The notes: generated from the letters alone by a model not told the origin. DNA of 64,000 nucleotides from Thermogemmatispora carboxidivorans (GCF_000702505.1 NZ_JNIM01000001.1:1178001-1242000); one strand, 5' to 3'; counted from the first letter of the stretch, positions 34,604 to 43,075 are shown. Made by a program: numbers and translations.

Positions 34604-34717
34604 CTACTGTTCAGATGGAGCTTCAAGTAACAGGAGTACGCCTGCATAGGCAGTGCACTCAAGGCTCACAGCAATGACTTCAAAGGACGGCTTGACCCAC
34701 CGGGGCTTCTCTTGCAT
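34604..34717 (-). CDS. pqqA: PQQ precursor peptide PqqA
   Basis: A 37-residue peptide starting MQEKPRWVKPSFEVI and containing the diagnostic crosslink motif E-x3-Y (ECTAY, Glu20 and Tyr24), flanked by VSLE and AGVL. KP-F before and ExxxY in the second half is the universal PqqA pattern. AAAGGAG lies 5 nt before the ATG at 34717. It is the first gene of the minus-strand set pqqA-B-C-D-E. The C-terminal Leu-rich tail (LLLLEAPSEQ) makes it longer than classical 23-29 residue PqqA peptides. No separate pqqF-type peptidase gene is in the window. Confidence 0.92.
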   Translation of the reverse strand: MQEKPRWVKPSFEVIAVSLECTAYAGVLLLLEAPSEQ

Positions 34718-34979
34718 GTTGCTCCTTTCCCTTTTCTGGCTGCACAGAGTTCCAGCGCAGTATGCTGCTCAAGCCTGCCTCTACGGAGGACTCCCTGGCT
34801 ATGCTTATGCTCGCCTATAGCTTCCCCCGTTCCTGATCCCGTCTCTCCTCTCACCAGTCAGCTCGTCCACCAATCCAACGGTCTTGGGAACTGCTGACGA
34901 ACTGGTTGACAACTCGCCAGCCAGTGCCTCGCTCTCTTCGGCCCTGCTTTGCTTGTGCGCTGGGCAAAGCTACACTTCC
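34718..34979. other. pqqA leader region
   Basis: No gene is supported. The stretch is the presumptive 5' leader of the pqq transcript. Confidence 0.35.
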
Positions 34980-34985
34980 ATTATA
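34980..34985 (-). promoter_or_regulatory. -10 element upstream of pqqA
   Basis: A perfect minus-strand TATAAT within an AT-rich patch (34975-35035), about 263 nt before pqqA. The -35 is not recognisable. Confidence 0.35.
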
Positions 34986-35059
34986 ACCGACGCCAATAAA
35001 TAATAGATGCATATCTATCTATATAGTAGGGTGAGGAGCGACAAGAGAGCAATCGGAGT

Positions 35060-37063
35060 CTAGGGCATGCTGCCCGAGCGAGCCTGGAGTTGACGGGCAA
35101 AGTCGACGAAGAACTGGATCGCCTGGGGATTGCTCATTGCGTCGGGGCTGGCTGCTTTCTCCAGGGGCAAACCCAGTAGCAATTTCTTGACCGGCACCTC
35201 CATTTTCTTCCCGCTCAGTGTGCGAGGTACCTCGGAAATGGCGATGATCTCATCGGGCACGTGATGGGGCGAGATCTCGCGGCGCAGGGCCTCCTTCAAG
35301 CGGCGCTGGAGCTCTTCATCGAGGCGAAGTCCCTCGCGCAGCACCACAAACAGAGGCAGATAATAGCCGCCGCCGGGGCGCTCTACTCCGACGATGAGGC
35401 TATCAAGCACCTCGGGAAAGCTCTCGACGACGCGATAAATCTCGCTGCTCCCCATGCGAATCCCCTGACGGTTGATCGTCGAGTCTGAGCGGCCATAGAT
35501 GATGGCGCCCCCGCGTGGGGTGATCTTGATCCAGTCGCCGTGGCGCCAGACGCCCGGATACATTTCGAAGTAGCTTTCGCGGTAGCGACGATGATCGGGG
35601 TCGTTCCAGAAGAAGAGTGGCATTGAAGGCATAGGCGCTGTGACCACCAGTTCGCCGACCTCGTCGATCAAAGAACGCCCCTCTTCGTCGAAGGCCTCGA
35701 CGCGGGCACCGAGTGCACGGCACTGGATTTCACCCGCGTACACGGGAAGCAAGACGCAGCCGCCGACGAAGGCCGAACAGACATCGGTGCCGCCGCTGAC
35801 CGAAGCCAGCCAGAGATCGCGCTTGACGTGCTCGTAGATCCAGCGGAAGCCTTCCGGTGGCAGGGGTGAGCCAGTGGAACCAATGCAGCGGAGCTGGCTG
35901 AGATCGAACTCCTTTCCTGGCTCGACACCAGCCTTCATGCAGCTGGAAATGTACGCGGCGCTGGTCCCGAAAAGGTTCATGCCACTATCCTGAGCAAAGC
36001 GCCAGAGGGTATTCATGTCGGGATAGCCGGGGGCGCCATCGTAGAGTAAGATGGTGGCCCCAACCAGCAGGCCGCTCACCAGAAAATTCCACATCATCCA
36101 GCCCGTGGAAGTAAACCAGAAGAAGCGGTCGCCGGGTTTCAGATTGCTCTCCAGGGAGAGTACTTTGAGATGCTCCAGCAGGATGCCGCCCTGACCCTGC
36201 ACGATGGCCTTGGGAAGCCCGGTGGTTCCCGAGGAGTAGAGCACCCAGAGCGGATGCTCAAAGGGAACCTGCTCGAAGGTGAGGGGGGCTGACTGAGCGA
36301 GCATGCTGCTCCAGGGAATGACCTGGCGGAGGCCAGCGCTGGCTTCCTCGGGGGAAGGATTCAGGTAGGGGATGATCACGGTATGCTCGAGTGTCGGCAA
36401 GGCTGCCTGAAGCTCGGCCAGTACTCCTCGCCGGTCGAAGGGACGCCCATTGTATTGGTAGCCATCAACGGCGAAGAGCACCCGCGGCTCAATCTGCTTG
36501 AAACGATCAACGACGCTGCTGGTGCCAAAGTCAGGCGAGCAACTGGACCAGATAGCGCCGAGGCTGGCGCAGGCGAGAAAGGCGATGACGGTCTCCGGGA
36601 TATTGGGCAAATAGGCCACGACCCGATCTCCGCGCTTGATGCCGAGTTGTCGCAGGCCCTGGGCGACGGCTCCCACTGCCTGCTCCAGCTCTTTCCAAGA
36701 GAGCGTGCGCCACGGTTCGCGTTCGGAGCGGAAGATGATGGCCGGATGCTCAGCGCTGGCCTGGCGGAAGACATGCTGAGCGTAGTTCAGCTCGGCGCCT
36801 GGGAACCATCTGGCGCCAGGCATGCTGCGGCTGGCCAGCACCTGCGTATAGGGCTGGCTGGCCTGGATCTGAAAATAGTCCCAGAGCGAGGACCAGAAGC
36901 CTTCGAGGTCGGTGACCGACCACTCCCAGAGTTCGTGACGGCTGGTGAATTGCTTGCCGCGCTGCTCGGCAAGCCAGCGCAGATAGTGCGTGAGGTTGGC
37001 TTGCTCTTTCAGTTCCTCTGAAGGCTCCCACAGGGGCTGTTCGGCGTTGAACGAGGTACTCAT
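35060..37063 (-). CDS. Acetoacetate-CoA ligase (acetoacetyl-CoA synthetase)
   Basis: An ANL-superfamily adenylate-forming enzyme of 667 residues that activates acetoacetate to acetoacetyl-CoA, used in ketone-body or polyhydroxyalkanoate metabolism. It carries the N-terminal ACS-type cap (WSVTDLEGFWSSLWDYFQ), the P-loop-like YSSGTTGLPKAIVQGQGG, SVSGGTDVCSAFVGG (the family-typical replacement of the acetyl-CoA synthetase motif), the hinge GRSDSTINRQGIRMGSSEIY and the catalytic Lys in RTLSGKKMEVPVKK. The length and the CSAFVGG segment separate it from acetyl-CoA and propionyl-CoA synthetases. Its promoter overlaps the upstream primase stop codon. Confidence 0.92.
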   Translation of the reverse strand: MSTSFNAEQPLWEPSEELKEQANLTHYLRWLAEQRGKQFTSRHELWEWSVTDLEGFWSSLWDYFQIQASQPYTQVLASRSMPGARWFPGAELNYAQHVFRQASAEHPAIIFRSEREPWRTLSWKELEQAVGAVAQGLRQLGIKRGDRVVAYLPNIPETVIAFLACASLGAIWSSCSPDFGTSSVVDRFKQIEPRVLFAVDGYQYNGRPFDRRGVLAELQAALPTLEHTVIIPYLNPSPEEASAGLRQVIPWSSMLAQSAPLTFEQVPFEHPLWVLYSSGTTGLPKAIVQGQGGILLEHLKVLSLESNLKPGDRFFWFTSTGWMMWNFLVSGLLVGATILLYDGAPGYPDMNTLWRFAQDSGMNLFGTSAAYISSCMKAGVEPGKEFDLSQLRCIGSTGSPLPPEGFRWIYEHVKRDLWLASVSGGTDVCSAFVGGCVLLPVYAGEIQCRALGARVEAFDEEGRSLIDEVGELVVTAPMPSMPLFFWNDPDHRRYRESYFEMYPGVWRHGDWIKITPRGGAIIYGRSDSTINRQGIRMGSSEIYRVVESFPEVLDSLIVGVERPGGGYYLPLFVVLREGLRLDEELQRRLKEALRREISPHHVPDEIIAISEVPRTLSGKKMEVPVKKLLLGLPLEKAASPDAMSNPQAIQFFVDFARQLQARSGSMP

Positions 37064-37167
37064 CGACTCGTGCTCCTTTCAAACAGATGGGCTTTGGGGC
37101 CCTTGACCTTCGAGGCAGGGAGAGAGGTCGGCCCGCGCTGGTGGTTATTCTTGTGCTGCTGTAAGTA

Positions 37168-37196
37168 AGTCTATGCCGCCTGTAGAGACAAGTCAA
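37168..37196 (-). promoter_or_regulatory. Promoter for acetoacetyl-CoA synthetase
   Basis: Minus strand TTGACT (37191-37196), 17 bp, TAGACT (37168-37173). The -35 contains the TGA stop codon of the primase-like gene, so the intergenic region is used very economically. Confidence 0.6.
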
Positions 37197-38338
37197 TAGA
37201 GACAGCGATAGCTATTCAGGAGCGGCTGCAGACCTGCGCGACCAGACAGTCGCCAGCGCTCATTCCAGTCCTTGCCTTGCCCATCCAGGGGTATGAGGCA
37301 GCGACTGACCGCCCGCCCTTGTCCGCGAAGCTGAGCGCTCAGACGAGCTGTGGCTTCGCGTCCCCCCTCATCACCGTCCAGGGCCAGCAGGACACGGCGG
37401 ACATGAGCCGGGAGCCAGCTGAGAGGCAGCGCCGTTCCTGCCAGGGCCACAACTTCCTCCGCTCGCAGTCCAGCCGCCATCAAAGCTAAACGGTCAAAGG
37501 TTCCTTCGACCACGATGAGCTGAGGCGCAAGCTCCTTTCGGGGAAGACTGAAGCAGCCGGCAGGATTGGTCTTGATCCAGCGTTGCGGGCGACCGGGATA
37601 CTCTAATAGCTGCTTGTGCTCGTTTTCATCCATGCCAGGCTGCCACCCTGCAAGTGTGCGCCCAATGTAGCCTTTTGTGCTTTCTGACTGGAGAGGGAAG
37701 ATCAGTCGCTCGCTCCAGCGCTGGAGGAGGCGTCGCTGCCTGGCGCGCGGCAGACGGGCAATAATCGCCGGCGTCAGGAGACCAACGCCGCTGGCGAGAG
37801 CAGTCTCTAGAGGAATGGCCCGCTGGTAGAGGTAGGCCCGCCCCAGGCTGCTGGACTGCAAGGCCTCTTGCATGATCGGTTCCAGGGCTCGCAAGAGGCG
37901 CCTCTCTTCTTCTTGCCAGTGACGGAGAACGCTGCTGGCCCTGGACCGTGTCGCTGGCTGGCTTCGCCAGTGGGTGTAAGAAGGAGCTGTGGCCCAGCTC
38001 GCTGTTGGCTCCTCCGGATCAGCTGGCTGCTCCCGGCGCAGGCTGGAGTCGGTTCCCAGGAGATGATGAGCTGCACTCGGATTCCATTCCGCAATCAGAA
38101 CTCTGGCCTGACAGGCAGCGTTGAAGCAATAGCCCCAGCCGCTGGCCGGGTCGATTGAGAGCGAACGCTGGTGATCGCTGCCGTGAATCGGACAGAAGGC
38201 ACGCACCCGGCTGCCTGCCAGGCGCGGACGGGGCAGCTCACGCTCTGAAAGGATCTCGATCCGTTTGCCTCGGCGGGTGAAGATGGTAATCATATCTGCC
38301 ATCCTCTGCTCTCTTTGGCGACTCTCCCCTCCTTCCAT
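37193..38338 (-). CDS. DnaG-like primase/toprim protein with CHC2-type zinc finger
   Basis: A 381-residue protein with a zinc-binding N-terminus (CPIHGSDHQRSLSIDPASGW..C..C; CHC2-like Cys-His-Cys-Cys). A linker follows, then a toprim domain with LIVVEGTFDRLALMAAG (catalytic Glu) and VLLALDGDEGGREA (DxD-like). It lacks the long RNA-polymerase N-part and helicase-binding domain of standard 600-residue DnaG, so it is more like plasmid/phage or accessory primase-type proteins. It may act in replication or repair of mobile DNA. A good promoter at 38370-38398 drives it alone. Confidence 0.75.
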   Translation of the reverse strand: MEGGESRQREQRMADMITIFTRRGKRIEILSERELPRPRLAGSRVRAFCPIHGSDHQRSLSIDPASGWGYCFNAACQARVLIAEWNPSAAHHLLGTDSSLRREQPADPEEPTASWATAPSYTHWRSQPATRSRASSVLRHWQEEERRLLRALEPIMQEALQSSSLGRAYLYQRAIPLETALASGVGLLTPAIIARLPRARQRRLLQRWSERLIFPLQSESTKGYIGRTLAGWQPGMDENEHKQLLEYPGRPQRWIKTNPAGCFSLPRKELAPQLIVVEGTFDRLALMAAGLRAEEVVALAGTALPLSWLPAHVRRVLLALDGDEGGREATARLSAQLRGQGRAVSRCLIPLDGQGKDWNERWRLSGRAGLQPLLNSYRCLY

Positions 38339-38369
38339 CCTCGCCAGGGCTACTCTCTTCCTATGGAAG

Positions 38370-38398
38370 ATTATAGAATATTTGTTCTGATCTGTCGA
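38370..38398 (-). promoter_or_regulatory. Promoter for the primase-like gene
   Basis: Minus strand TCGACA (38393-38398), 17 bp, TATAAT (38370-38375): 11 of 12 consensus bases. Confidence 0.7.
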
Positions 38399-38555
38399 AG
38401 TTCAGACGAATGAGGACCAGTGTCAGACAGGTCTTGCTTTGGTCTTCTTTGCTGACCTGAACTGTCGCGCAGGGAAAGGTACAAACAGGCGAATTCTTGG
38501 AGCTATGCAACCTGCCAGCGTTCTCTTCTTTAGGAGAAGGGCATGCTTCGTTTCC

Positions 38556-38582
38556 TTGACAGCGATAGCTATCTGTTATACT
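38556..38582 (+). promoter_or_regulatory. Promoter with palindromic spacer, upstream of a small membrane protein
   Basis: TTGACA (38556-38561) and TATACT (38577-38582) are 15 bp apart; TACTCT two bases on would give 17. The spacer contains the 10-bp palindrome GATAGCTATC (38564-38573), a likely repressor site. The short spacing would make activity dependent on DNA distortion by a regulator. Confidence 0.5.
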
Positions 38583-38691
38583 CTGTCTTTGAGAGAATGG
38601 CGCAATGAAGATCAGAAGCTGCAGGAAATGGGTGCACTTGCATATAAGTTCCGCCTTTCGTGCGCTTGTTGAGAGATAGAGAGGATCGACA

Positions 38692-39174
38692 ATGTACCGA
38701 CGAAACCATTTTGGGCGCCACCGGGGTTGGTTTTTCTGGTGGTTTATTCCCCTGTTTTTCCTGGGTCCAGCTCATTGGTGGTGGGGGTGGGGCAATGCGA
38801 TGTTTGGCATTATGCTCAGCGTCTTCTTCATTGCCTTACTGGCCTGGGCCCTCTCGGCGCTCTTTGCAGAGCAGGGGCCGGGGGCGGGACGCAGCTGGCC
38901 GATGGGTGGTGGCATGTGGCAATGGCAGCAGCCGCCCCAGGCGCCACCAAGACCAATGGGGACCTACCAGAGCGCTGATCCAGGCGAACATACAGGGGTG
39001 CCTGAGCAGCGCTATCACCAGGGCTATCGGGCTCAGACGGGTCCACGTTCCGGGCAGGTTGCTGGGCCGCAGTCGCAGTCGCAGCAAGCTCAACCGGCAA
39101 TGGGGCGCCCTCAGCCGCAGTACGAAGAGCCGCAGGTGGAGTATCCACGTGAAGAGCCGCCGCTGGTTCAGTAG
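38692..39174 (+). CDS. Small membrane protein with Trp-rich N-terminus and Gln/Pro-rich tail
   Basis: A 160-residue protein not recognised as a known family. It has an aromatic, basic N-terminus (RGWFFWWFIPLFFLGPAHWWWGW), two transmembrane segments up to about residue 62 (IMLSVFFIALLAWALSALF), then a cytosolic or external tail of about 100 residues rich in Gln, Pro, Gly and Tyr. ATG 38692 has GAGAGGAT upstream. It is read from the promoter at 38556 and is followed 210 bp later by a membrane-anchored C39-like peptidase on the same strand. Confidence 0.65.
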   Translation: MYRRNHFGRHRGWFFWWFIPLFFLGPAHWWWGWGNAMFGIMLSVFFIALLAWALSALFAEQGPGAGRSWPMGGGMWQWQQPPQAPPRPMGTYQSADPGEHTGVPEQRYHQGYRAQTGPRSGQVAGPQSQSQQAQPAMGRPQPQYEEPQVEYPREEPPLVQ

Positions 39175-39383
39175 CTCTCTTGACCTCTGGGCGGCCAGGC
39201 TTCTGGAGCAACGGCGGCGCCAGCCTGTCTGCCTGGTCAGGCTGCGGCCCTCGCCAATCTGTGCCACTATGCTCCATATGGTACCATTGTGGGATTGATT
39301 TGACGAAAGCCCTCAACTCCCGGGATACTTCTGGTAAATGATGTTGATGTGCTTATGGACATGAAGAACCGGGAGGTTGCTCT

Positions 39384-40292
39384 GTGGTCCCTGTTGTGCT
39401 GCTGGCTACCGTGGTGCTGCTGCTCGTGCTGGGATTGGGTTTTGTGCGTCGCGAAGGCTGGCTTCAGCGCTGGTTGCGGCGTGAGGGGCTAACCAGCGCG
39501 CTCCTCGTCTCCTCTGCTGGTGAGCAGGCGAGTCAGACCTCTCTCGCGGCTCGTTTGCTCCAGCGAACGGAAAGCGGCCAGGAAGAGAGGCCCTGGTTCG
39601 CTCTGGCGTTTCCTGCAAGCTGGTATCGGCGCTGGCGCGTCATCCTCTCGTTGGGGCTGCTGGTGATGGTGCTTCTGGCGCTCTCGGTGACCAGTGCTCT
39701 GGCCGATGGTGGCCAGCTGACGCTGAGTGCTGCGCTCACCTTTTTCCAGAACAGTCATAGTCAGACGCTTGATCTCCAGACTCTGCCTCATGGCTTCAAT
39801 GCCTCGCGCAGCCTTGTGCGCATCTCCCAGCTAGATCCTGCTCAGTATGCTTCTCCCGAGGAATATAACACCTGGGCCTATTCCGCCTGTTCAGCGGCGG
39901 CCATGACGGAGGTCTTCAACGCCTATGGCCGGCACTATCGCATCAGCGATGTGCTGCACGTCGAGGCGGCTCTCGGACAAATCACGCCCGAGCTCGGTCT
40001 GGTGGCGCCGGAGGGCATTGCTATCACTGCGACTCACTTCGGCTTTCGCACCGAGTGGGGCGAGCACTGGTCTCTGGAGCAGCTACTGGCTGTGGCCAAC
40101 AGTGGGTCCCCGGTGATCGTGAGCTTCCCGCCGGATCGCTATGCTGGCGGTCATTTACTCGTCGTGCTCGGTGGGGACGCCTCCTCCGTCTATCTGGCCG
40201 ACTCCTCGGCCTGGAATCGCCGTGTTCTCAGTCGCGAGCAATTCCTTGCGTGGTGGGGGGGCTATGCGGCTGTGGTGACGCCTCTGCAATGA
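39384..40292 (+). CDS. Membrane-anchored C39-like cysteine peptidase
   Basis: A 302-residue protein with two hydrophobic segments (residues 2-20 and about 90-112), then an extracytoplasmic domain of the peptidase C39-like-2 family. The nucleophile region is NTWAYSACSAAAMTEVFNAYG (Cys with preceding Ala-Ser context), and the His/Asp side is SFPPDRYAGGHLLVVLGG..VYLADSS. This family is distinct from the exporter-fused C39 of LanT and usually acts on cell-surface peptides or proteins. A GTG start at 39384 has GGGAGG upstream. Whether it processes the nearby RiPP products is unknown; it is 5 kb away and on the opposite strand. Confidence 0.75.
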   Translation: MVPVVLLATVVLLLVLGLGFVRREGWLQRWLRREGLTSALLVSSAGEQASQTSLAARLLQRTESGQEERPWFALAFPASWYRRWRVILSLGLLVMVLLALSVTSALADGGQLTLSAALTFFQNSHSQTLDLQTLPHGFNASRSLVRISQLDPAQYASPEEYNTWAYSACSAAAMTEVFNAYGRHYRISDVLHVEAALGQITPELGLVAPEGIAITATHFGFRTEWGEHWSLEQLLAVANSGSPVIVSFPPDRYAGGHLLVVLGGDASSVYLADSSAWNRRVLSREQFLAWWGGYAAVVTPLQ

Positions 40293-40313
40293 GCAAGGGA
40301 GGGAAGGCTCACC

Positions 40314-40343
40314 TTGACGCTGGAATTACCCTGGTGCTAGAAT
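40314..40343 (+). promoter_or_regulatory. Promoter for the cupin gene
   Basis: TTGACG (40314-40319), 18 bp, TAGAAT (40338-40343), with the ATG 41 nt after the -10. Confidence 0.6.
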
Positions 40344-40383
40344 CGAGCGCCTTGCAATACGAGCAAGTCAAGGGGATCTCTCT

Positions 40384-40827
40384 ATGGAAGAGCAAAAACA
40401 GGATCAAGGGGTACCGCAGCAACAGGTTCCCAGCCCGTTCAATGGTGTGCGTGTCATTAAGCCGCAGCAGTTCGATCCCAATACGGCGCAGACCCCAGGC
40501 ATGAGACGCCTGGCAGCGGTCTCGCGTGAGCTGGCAGGGGCGCGTGGGCTATGGGCAGGTCTCACACTGGTCGGACCTCATGGAGCCAGTGGCAAGCATC
40601 ATCATGGCGAACTGGAGACCATCATCTACGTTGTCTCAGGGCGGGCGCGCATTCGCTGGGGGGAGCATCTGGAATATGAGCAGGATGTCGAACCCGGCGA
40701 CTTTATCTATGTCCCTCCTTTTGTCCCCCATCAGGAGATCAATCCTTCCGATGAGGAATCGTGCTGGGTCATTGTACGCAATGCTCAGGAGCCGGTGGTC
40801 GTCAACCTGGATGAGCCTGGCGGGTAA
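40384..40827 (+). CDS. Single-domain cupin protein
   Basis: A 147-residue beta-barrel protein with both cupin motifs: GASGKHHHGELETIIYVVSGRARI (metal-binding His-His-His...Glu) and EPGDFIYVPPFVPHQEIN (motif 2 His). Proteins like this are often small sugar or keto-acid isomerases, dioxygenases or binding proteins, and the substrate cannot be deduced. AAGGGGAT precedes ATG 40384. It is monocistronic. Confidence 0.85.
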   Translation: MEEQKQDQGVPQQQVPSPFNGVRVIKPQQFDPNTAQTPGMRRLAAVSRELAGARGLWAGLTLVGPHGASGKHHHGELETIIYVVSGRARIRWGEHLEYEQDVEPGDFIYVPPFVPHQEINPSDEESCWVIVRNAQEPVVVNLDEPGG

Positions 40828-41048
40828 GGGCAGGCTCATCGCTGGAGGCAGGTCAAGGTTGGCAGACAGGCAGTGGTAGAGGCGCGTTCATCCCTTCCTT
40901 CTTCAACGGTCTCTCTGCTGCTGCTCATAGCAGCAGATCTTTCTACGTTTCCTTGCATTCGCTCAGCTCTCCGCCTCTCTCTTCTCCAGAAGCGGCTGTT
41001 CGCTGGCCGGGAAGATTCTCCGGCTTCCCCGTTGTTATTACCAGTGGA
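40828..41048. other. Non-coding stretch after the cupin gene
   Basis: No gene or repeat is evident. The short frames here lack ribosome sites. Confidence 0.35.
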
Positions 41049-41078
41049 TTGGATAATAGGTCGGAAATGTGCTATTAT
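41049..41078 (+). promoter_or_regulatory. Candidate promoter upstream of the HTH protein
   Basis: TTGGAT (41049-41054), 18 bp, TATTAT (41073-41078). The leader to ATG 41349 would be about 265 nt and includes the inverted pair TTTCAGCTAAT (41219-41229) and ATTAGCTGGAAA (41265-41276). Confidence 0.35.
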
Positions 41079-41348
41079 AAAATCGGAGAAGTGAAAAGTC
41101 TCAATTTCCCGGCCCAAAGTGGGGAAGCTGTTGAGGTTCTGTCTCTTCCTTTTCAGGCAAACTGAGCCGCTTCCCTGGCGGGACGGGCAGATCGGGAGTT
41201 CCAAATTCTCAGCGAAATTTCAGCTAATTCACAGTTCCTCTTAATAGAGGAGTGTTTTACTCATATTAGCTGGAAATGATAGAACGCTCCAGGCAAACTG
41301 CCTGGGACTGTAATCCAATCGAGTTCAGTAGAGAGGAGAGGGAAACCT

Positions 41349-41597
41349 ATGGCTCGTCGGGAAAGTGCAGTTGTGGATCACGAGCGCGATTCTCGTGAAG
41401 AGCATACAACTGAGCTGCTCACTGTCAGCGAAGTAGCGAAGCGCCTCCGCGTTGATGACACGACGGTGCGCCGCTGGATCAAGACCGGTGCTCTGCAGGC
41501 CATTACCTTGCCGCATAAGGGCAAGCGCGAGGTCTATCGTGTCAAGAAGAATACGCTGGACGAGTTGCTCAATACGCCCGCGACTGCCGCGTCGTGA
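41349..41597 (+). CDS. Excisionase-family helix-turn-helix DNA-binding protein
   Basis: An 82-residue protein with a MerR-like/excisionase winged helix (LLTVSEVAKRLRVDDTTVRRWIKTGALQAITLPHKGKREVYRVKKNTLDELL), the HTH_17 layout. Such small proteins act as recombination directionality factors or as simple regulators. No integrase is adjacent, so regulation is more likely. GAGAGGAGAGG precedes ATG 41349, and a perfect 11-bp terminator follows. Confidence 0.85.
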   Translation: MARRESAVVDHERDSREEHTTELLTVSEVAKRLRVDDTTVRRWIKTGALQAITLPHKGKREVYRVKKNTLDELLNTPATAAS

Positions 41598-41653
41598 AGC
41601 GGGTTGTCTGAGCGGTGGCAGTTGGGCGATGAGCTGACTGTCAGGAAGAAGTG

Positions 41654-41690
41654 GGACCCGAGGGGATTTCCCTCGGGTCCTTTGCTGTCT
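41654..41690 (+). terminator. Rho-independent terminator after the HTH gene
   Basis: GGACCCGAGGG (41654-41664), loop GATTT, CCCTCGGGTCC (41670-41680), then TTTGCTGTCTT. It also separates the convergent Rieske gene ending at 41701. Confidence 0.8.
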
Positions 41691-41700
41691 TGTGGCTTGA

Positions 41701-42609
41701 TCAGTGTCCATTGAGGCGGCGTAGCTCAACCTGGCCATTGCGAACGCGGACCGCATAGCGCGGAGCTGACACGGTGGCTGGGCCAGTCACTACTCGCCCA
41801 TCGCGCAGGCAGAAGCGCGAGCCATGCCAGGGACATTCCACCACATCCCCTTCGAGCGTTCCCTCATCCAGTGGTCCCCCGGCATGGGAGCAGGTCGCTG
41901 AAATCGCATAGTACTGCTCACCGTGGCGGAGCAGCACCACAGGTACGCCAGCCACCGTCACGCGATAAAGGCGCCCCTCTTCCACGCTACTGGCTGGTAG
42001 GACTGGCTCGAAGTCTTCGCCTGCTGGCTCCCAGGCGGTGTGATTCACATTCGTACCTTTCACAAAGACCATATCTCCGCCCAGATAGCCAGCCACCAGA
42101 ATAGCCGCGAAGCCCATGAAGCCGAGCACGGCAGCGACAATGCTTTCGTTCAAAGGAGAGAGCAGGCGCAGGATAAATGAGACCAGATAGAGGAGAAAGG
42201 CCGCCGTGTTGAGCAAGCCATGATAGAAGCCGACCGTTCGCTCAGCTCCATAGGTATCGCTCCAGTCGGCCAGGCCGGTAAAGAGCGCGCCCAGGGCAGC
42301 GAGCAGCCCGATAATAGTGCCAACCAGTGCCCCGCGCGCGGCCCAGCTGTTGCTAGCCGGCGCTATCAGCCAGATAATGTCGAGTATGGCGGTCAGAGTC
42401 CAGGCGCCGATGGGGATATCGGTGATGGCTGGATGCAGTGGGTGACCTCCAAAGGTGCCGCTGAGTAAGCTTTTCAGTAGCCGCGGTGGCTTCTGGGTGC
42501 CTCCGGTCAGCACTCGGGCCAGGGCCTGCAGACGATCGCCGAAGCGGTCGGCGAAGGATTGCCAAACGTTGGCCGTTGACGGAATCGGCGCATTCGTCGT
42601 GTCGCTCAT
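41701..42609 (-). CDS. Membrane Rieske [2Fe-2S] protein (DUF2231-Rieske fusion)
   Basis: A 302-residue protein. The N-terminal two thirds is a DUF2231-type four-helix membrane domain (HPLHPAITDIPIGAWTLTAILDIIWLI and following helices). The C-terminal third is a Rieske ferredoxin with the two ligand boxes CSHAGGPLDEG and CPWHGSRF (Cys-His, Cys-His). It probably passes electrons at the membrane; the partner is unknown. ATG 42609 with AAGGAG is preferred over a frame opening 40 codons upstream. It is divergent from the Fe-S-type regulator at 43127. Confidence 0.88.
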   Translation of the reverse strand: MSDTTNAPIPSTANVWQSFADRFGDRLQALARVLTGGTQKPPRLLKSLLSGTFGGHPLHPAITDIPIGAWTLTAILDIIWLIAPASNSWAARGALVGTIIGLLAALGALFTGLADWSDTYGAERTVGFYHGLLNTAAFLLYLVSFILRLLSPLNESIVAAVLGFMGFAAILVAGYLGGDMVFVKGTNVNHTAWEPAGEDFEPVLPASSVEEGRLYRVTVAGVPVVLLRHGEQYYAISATCSHAGGPLDEGTLEGDVVECPWHGSRFCLRDGRVVTGPATVSAPRYAVRVRNGQVELRRLNGH

Positions 42610-43046
42610 AGTGCTCTCCTTCGTCTCTTCACATGGGCCGATAACCTGCCTGCGCTCCACCTCTCGCCAGACAAGCGGTCTTTCCTTCTCCCTTCTTCCC
42701 TTGTTCCTGCTGCGCCCTGTTTCGTCCACACGTGCTTCGTCTTCTGCGCACGGAAAGACAGGGGCAATGGCTGGCCAGAGCGCGCACAGTGGGCCTTAAC
42801 CAGCTCAGCGCGGTGCGCGGCCCAAGCCTCGACTGGCTGGCGTTCCTTGCCATTGCCCTTCCATCTCTGGTGAGCCGCTCCTGCAGCGCAGGAAGCAGGC
42901 AGGTACCAGTAGCTAGCAGGCTGTTGGGCTTTGGAGCAAAAAGCCTGCCCGATCGTCCATGAGCACGTCGGGCAGCCTTCAGGACACTCTCCCTCCTTCT
43001 GATATACCATACTCGCTGGGGAAAGTCAAGAAAGTCAAGCAATTTA
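42610..43046. other. Divergent intergenic region, Rieske gene/regulator
   Basis: No gene is supported. Close to the regulator promoter it contains the tandem motif AAAGTCAAG (43022-43039) and, past the promoter, two AAAGCAAG copies; these could be operator half-sites for the Cys-rich regulator. Confidence 0.4.
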
Positions 43047-43075
43047 TTGACATAAAGCAAGCCCTCTGCTAAACT
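43047..43075 (+). promoter_or_regulatory. Promoter for the SufR-like regulator
   Basis: A perfect TTGACA (43047-43052), 17 bp, TAAACT (43070-43075), 52 nt before the ATG. Direct repeats AAAGTCAAG/AAAGCAAG flank and overlap it, which suggests autoregulation. Confidence 0.7.

Noticed and set aside
41349..41597. Excisionase-like protein as evidence for a prophage or integrative element here
   Set aside because: No integrase, att-like duplication or phage gene is nearby, and neighbours are ordinary chromosomal genes with their own promoters.
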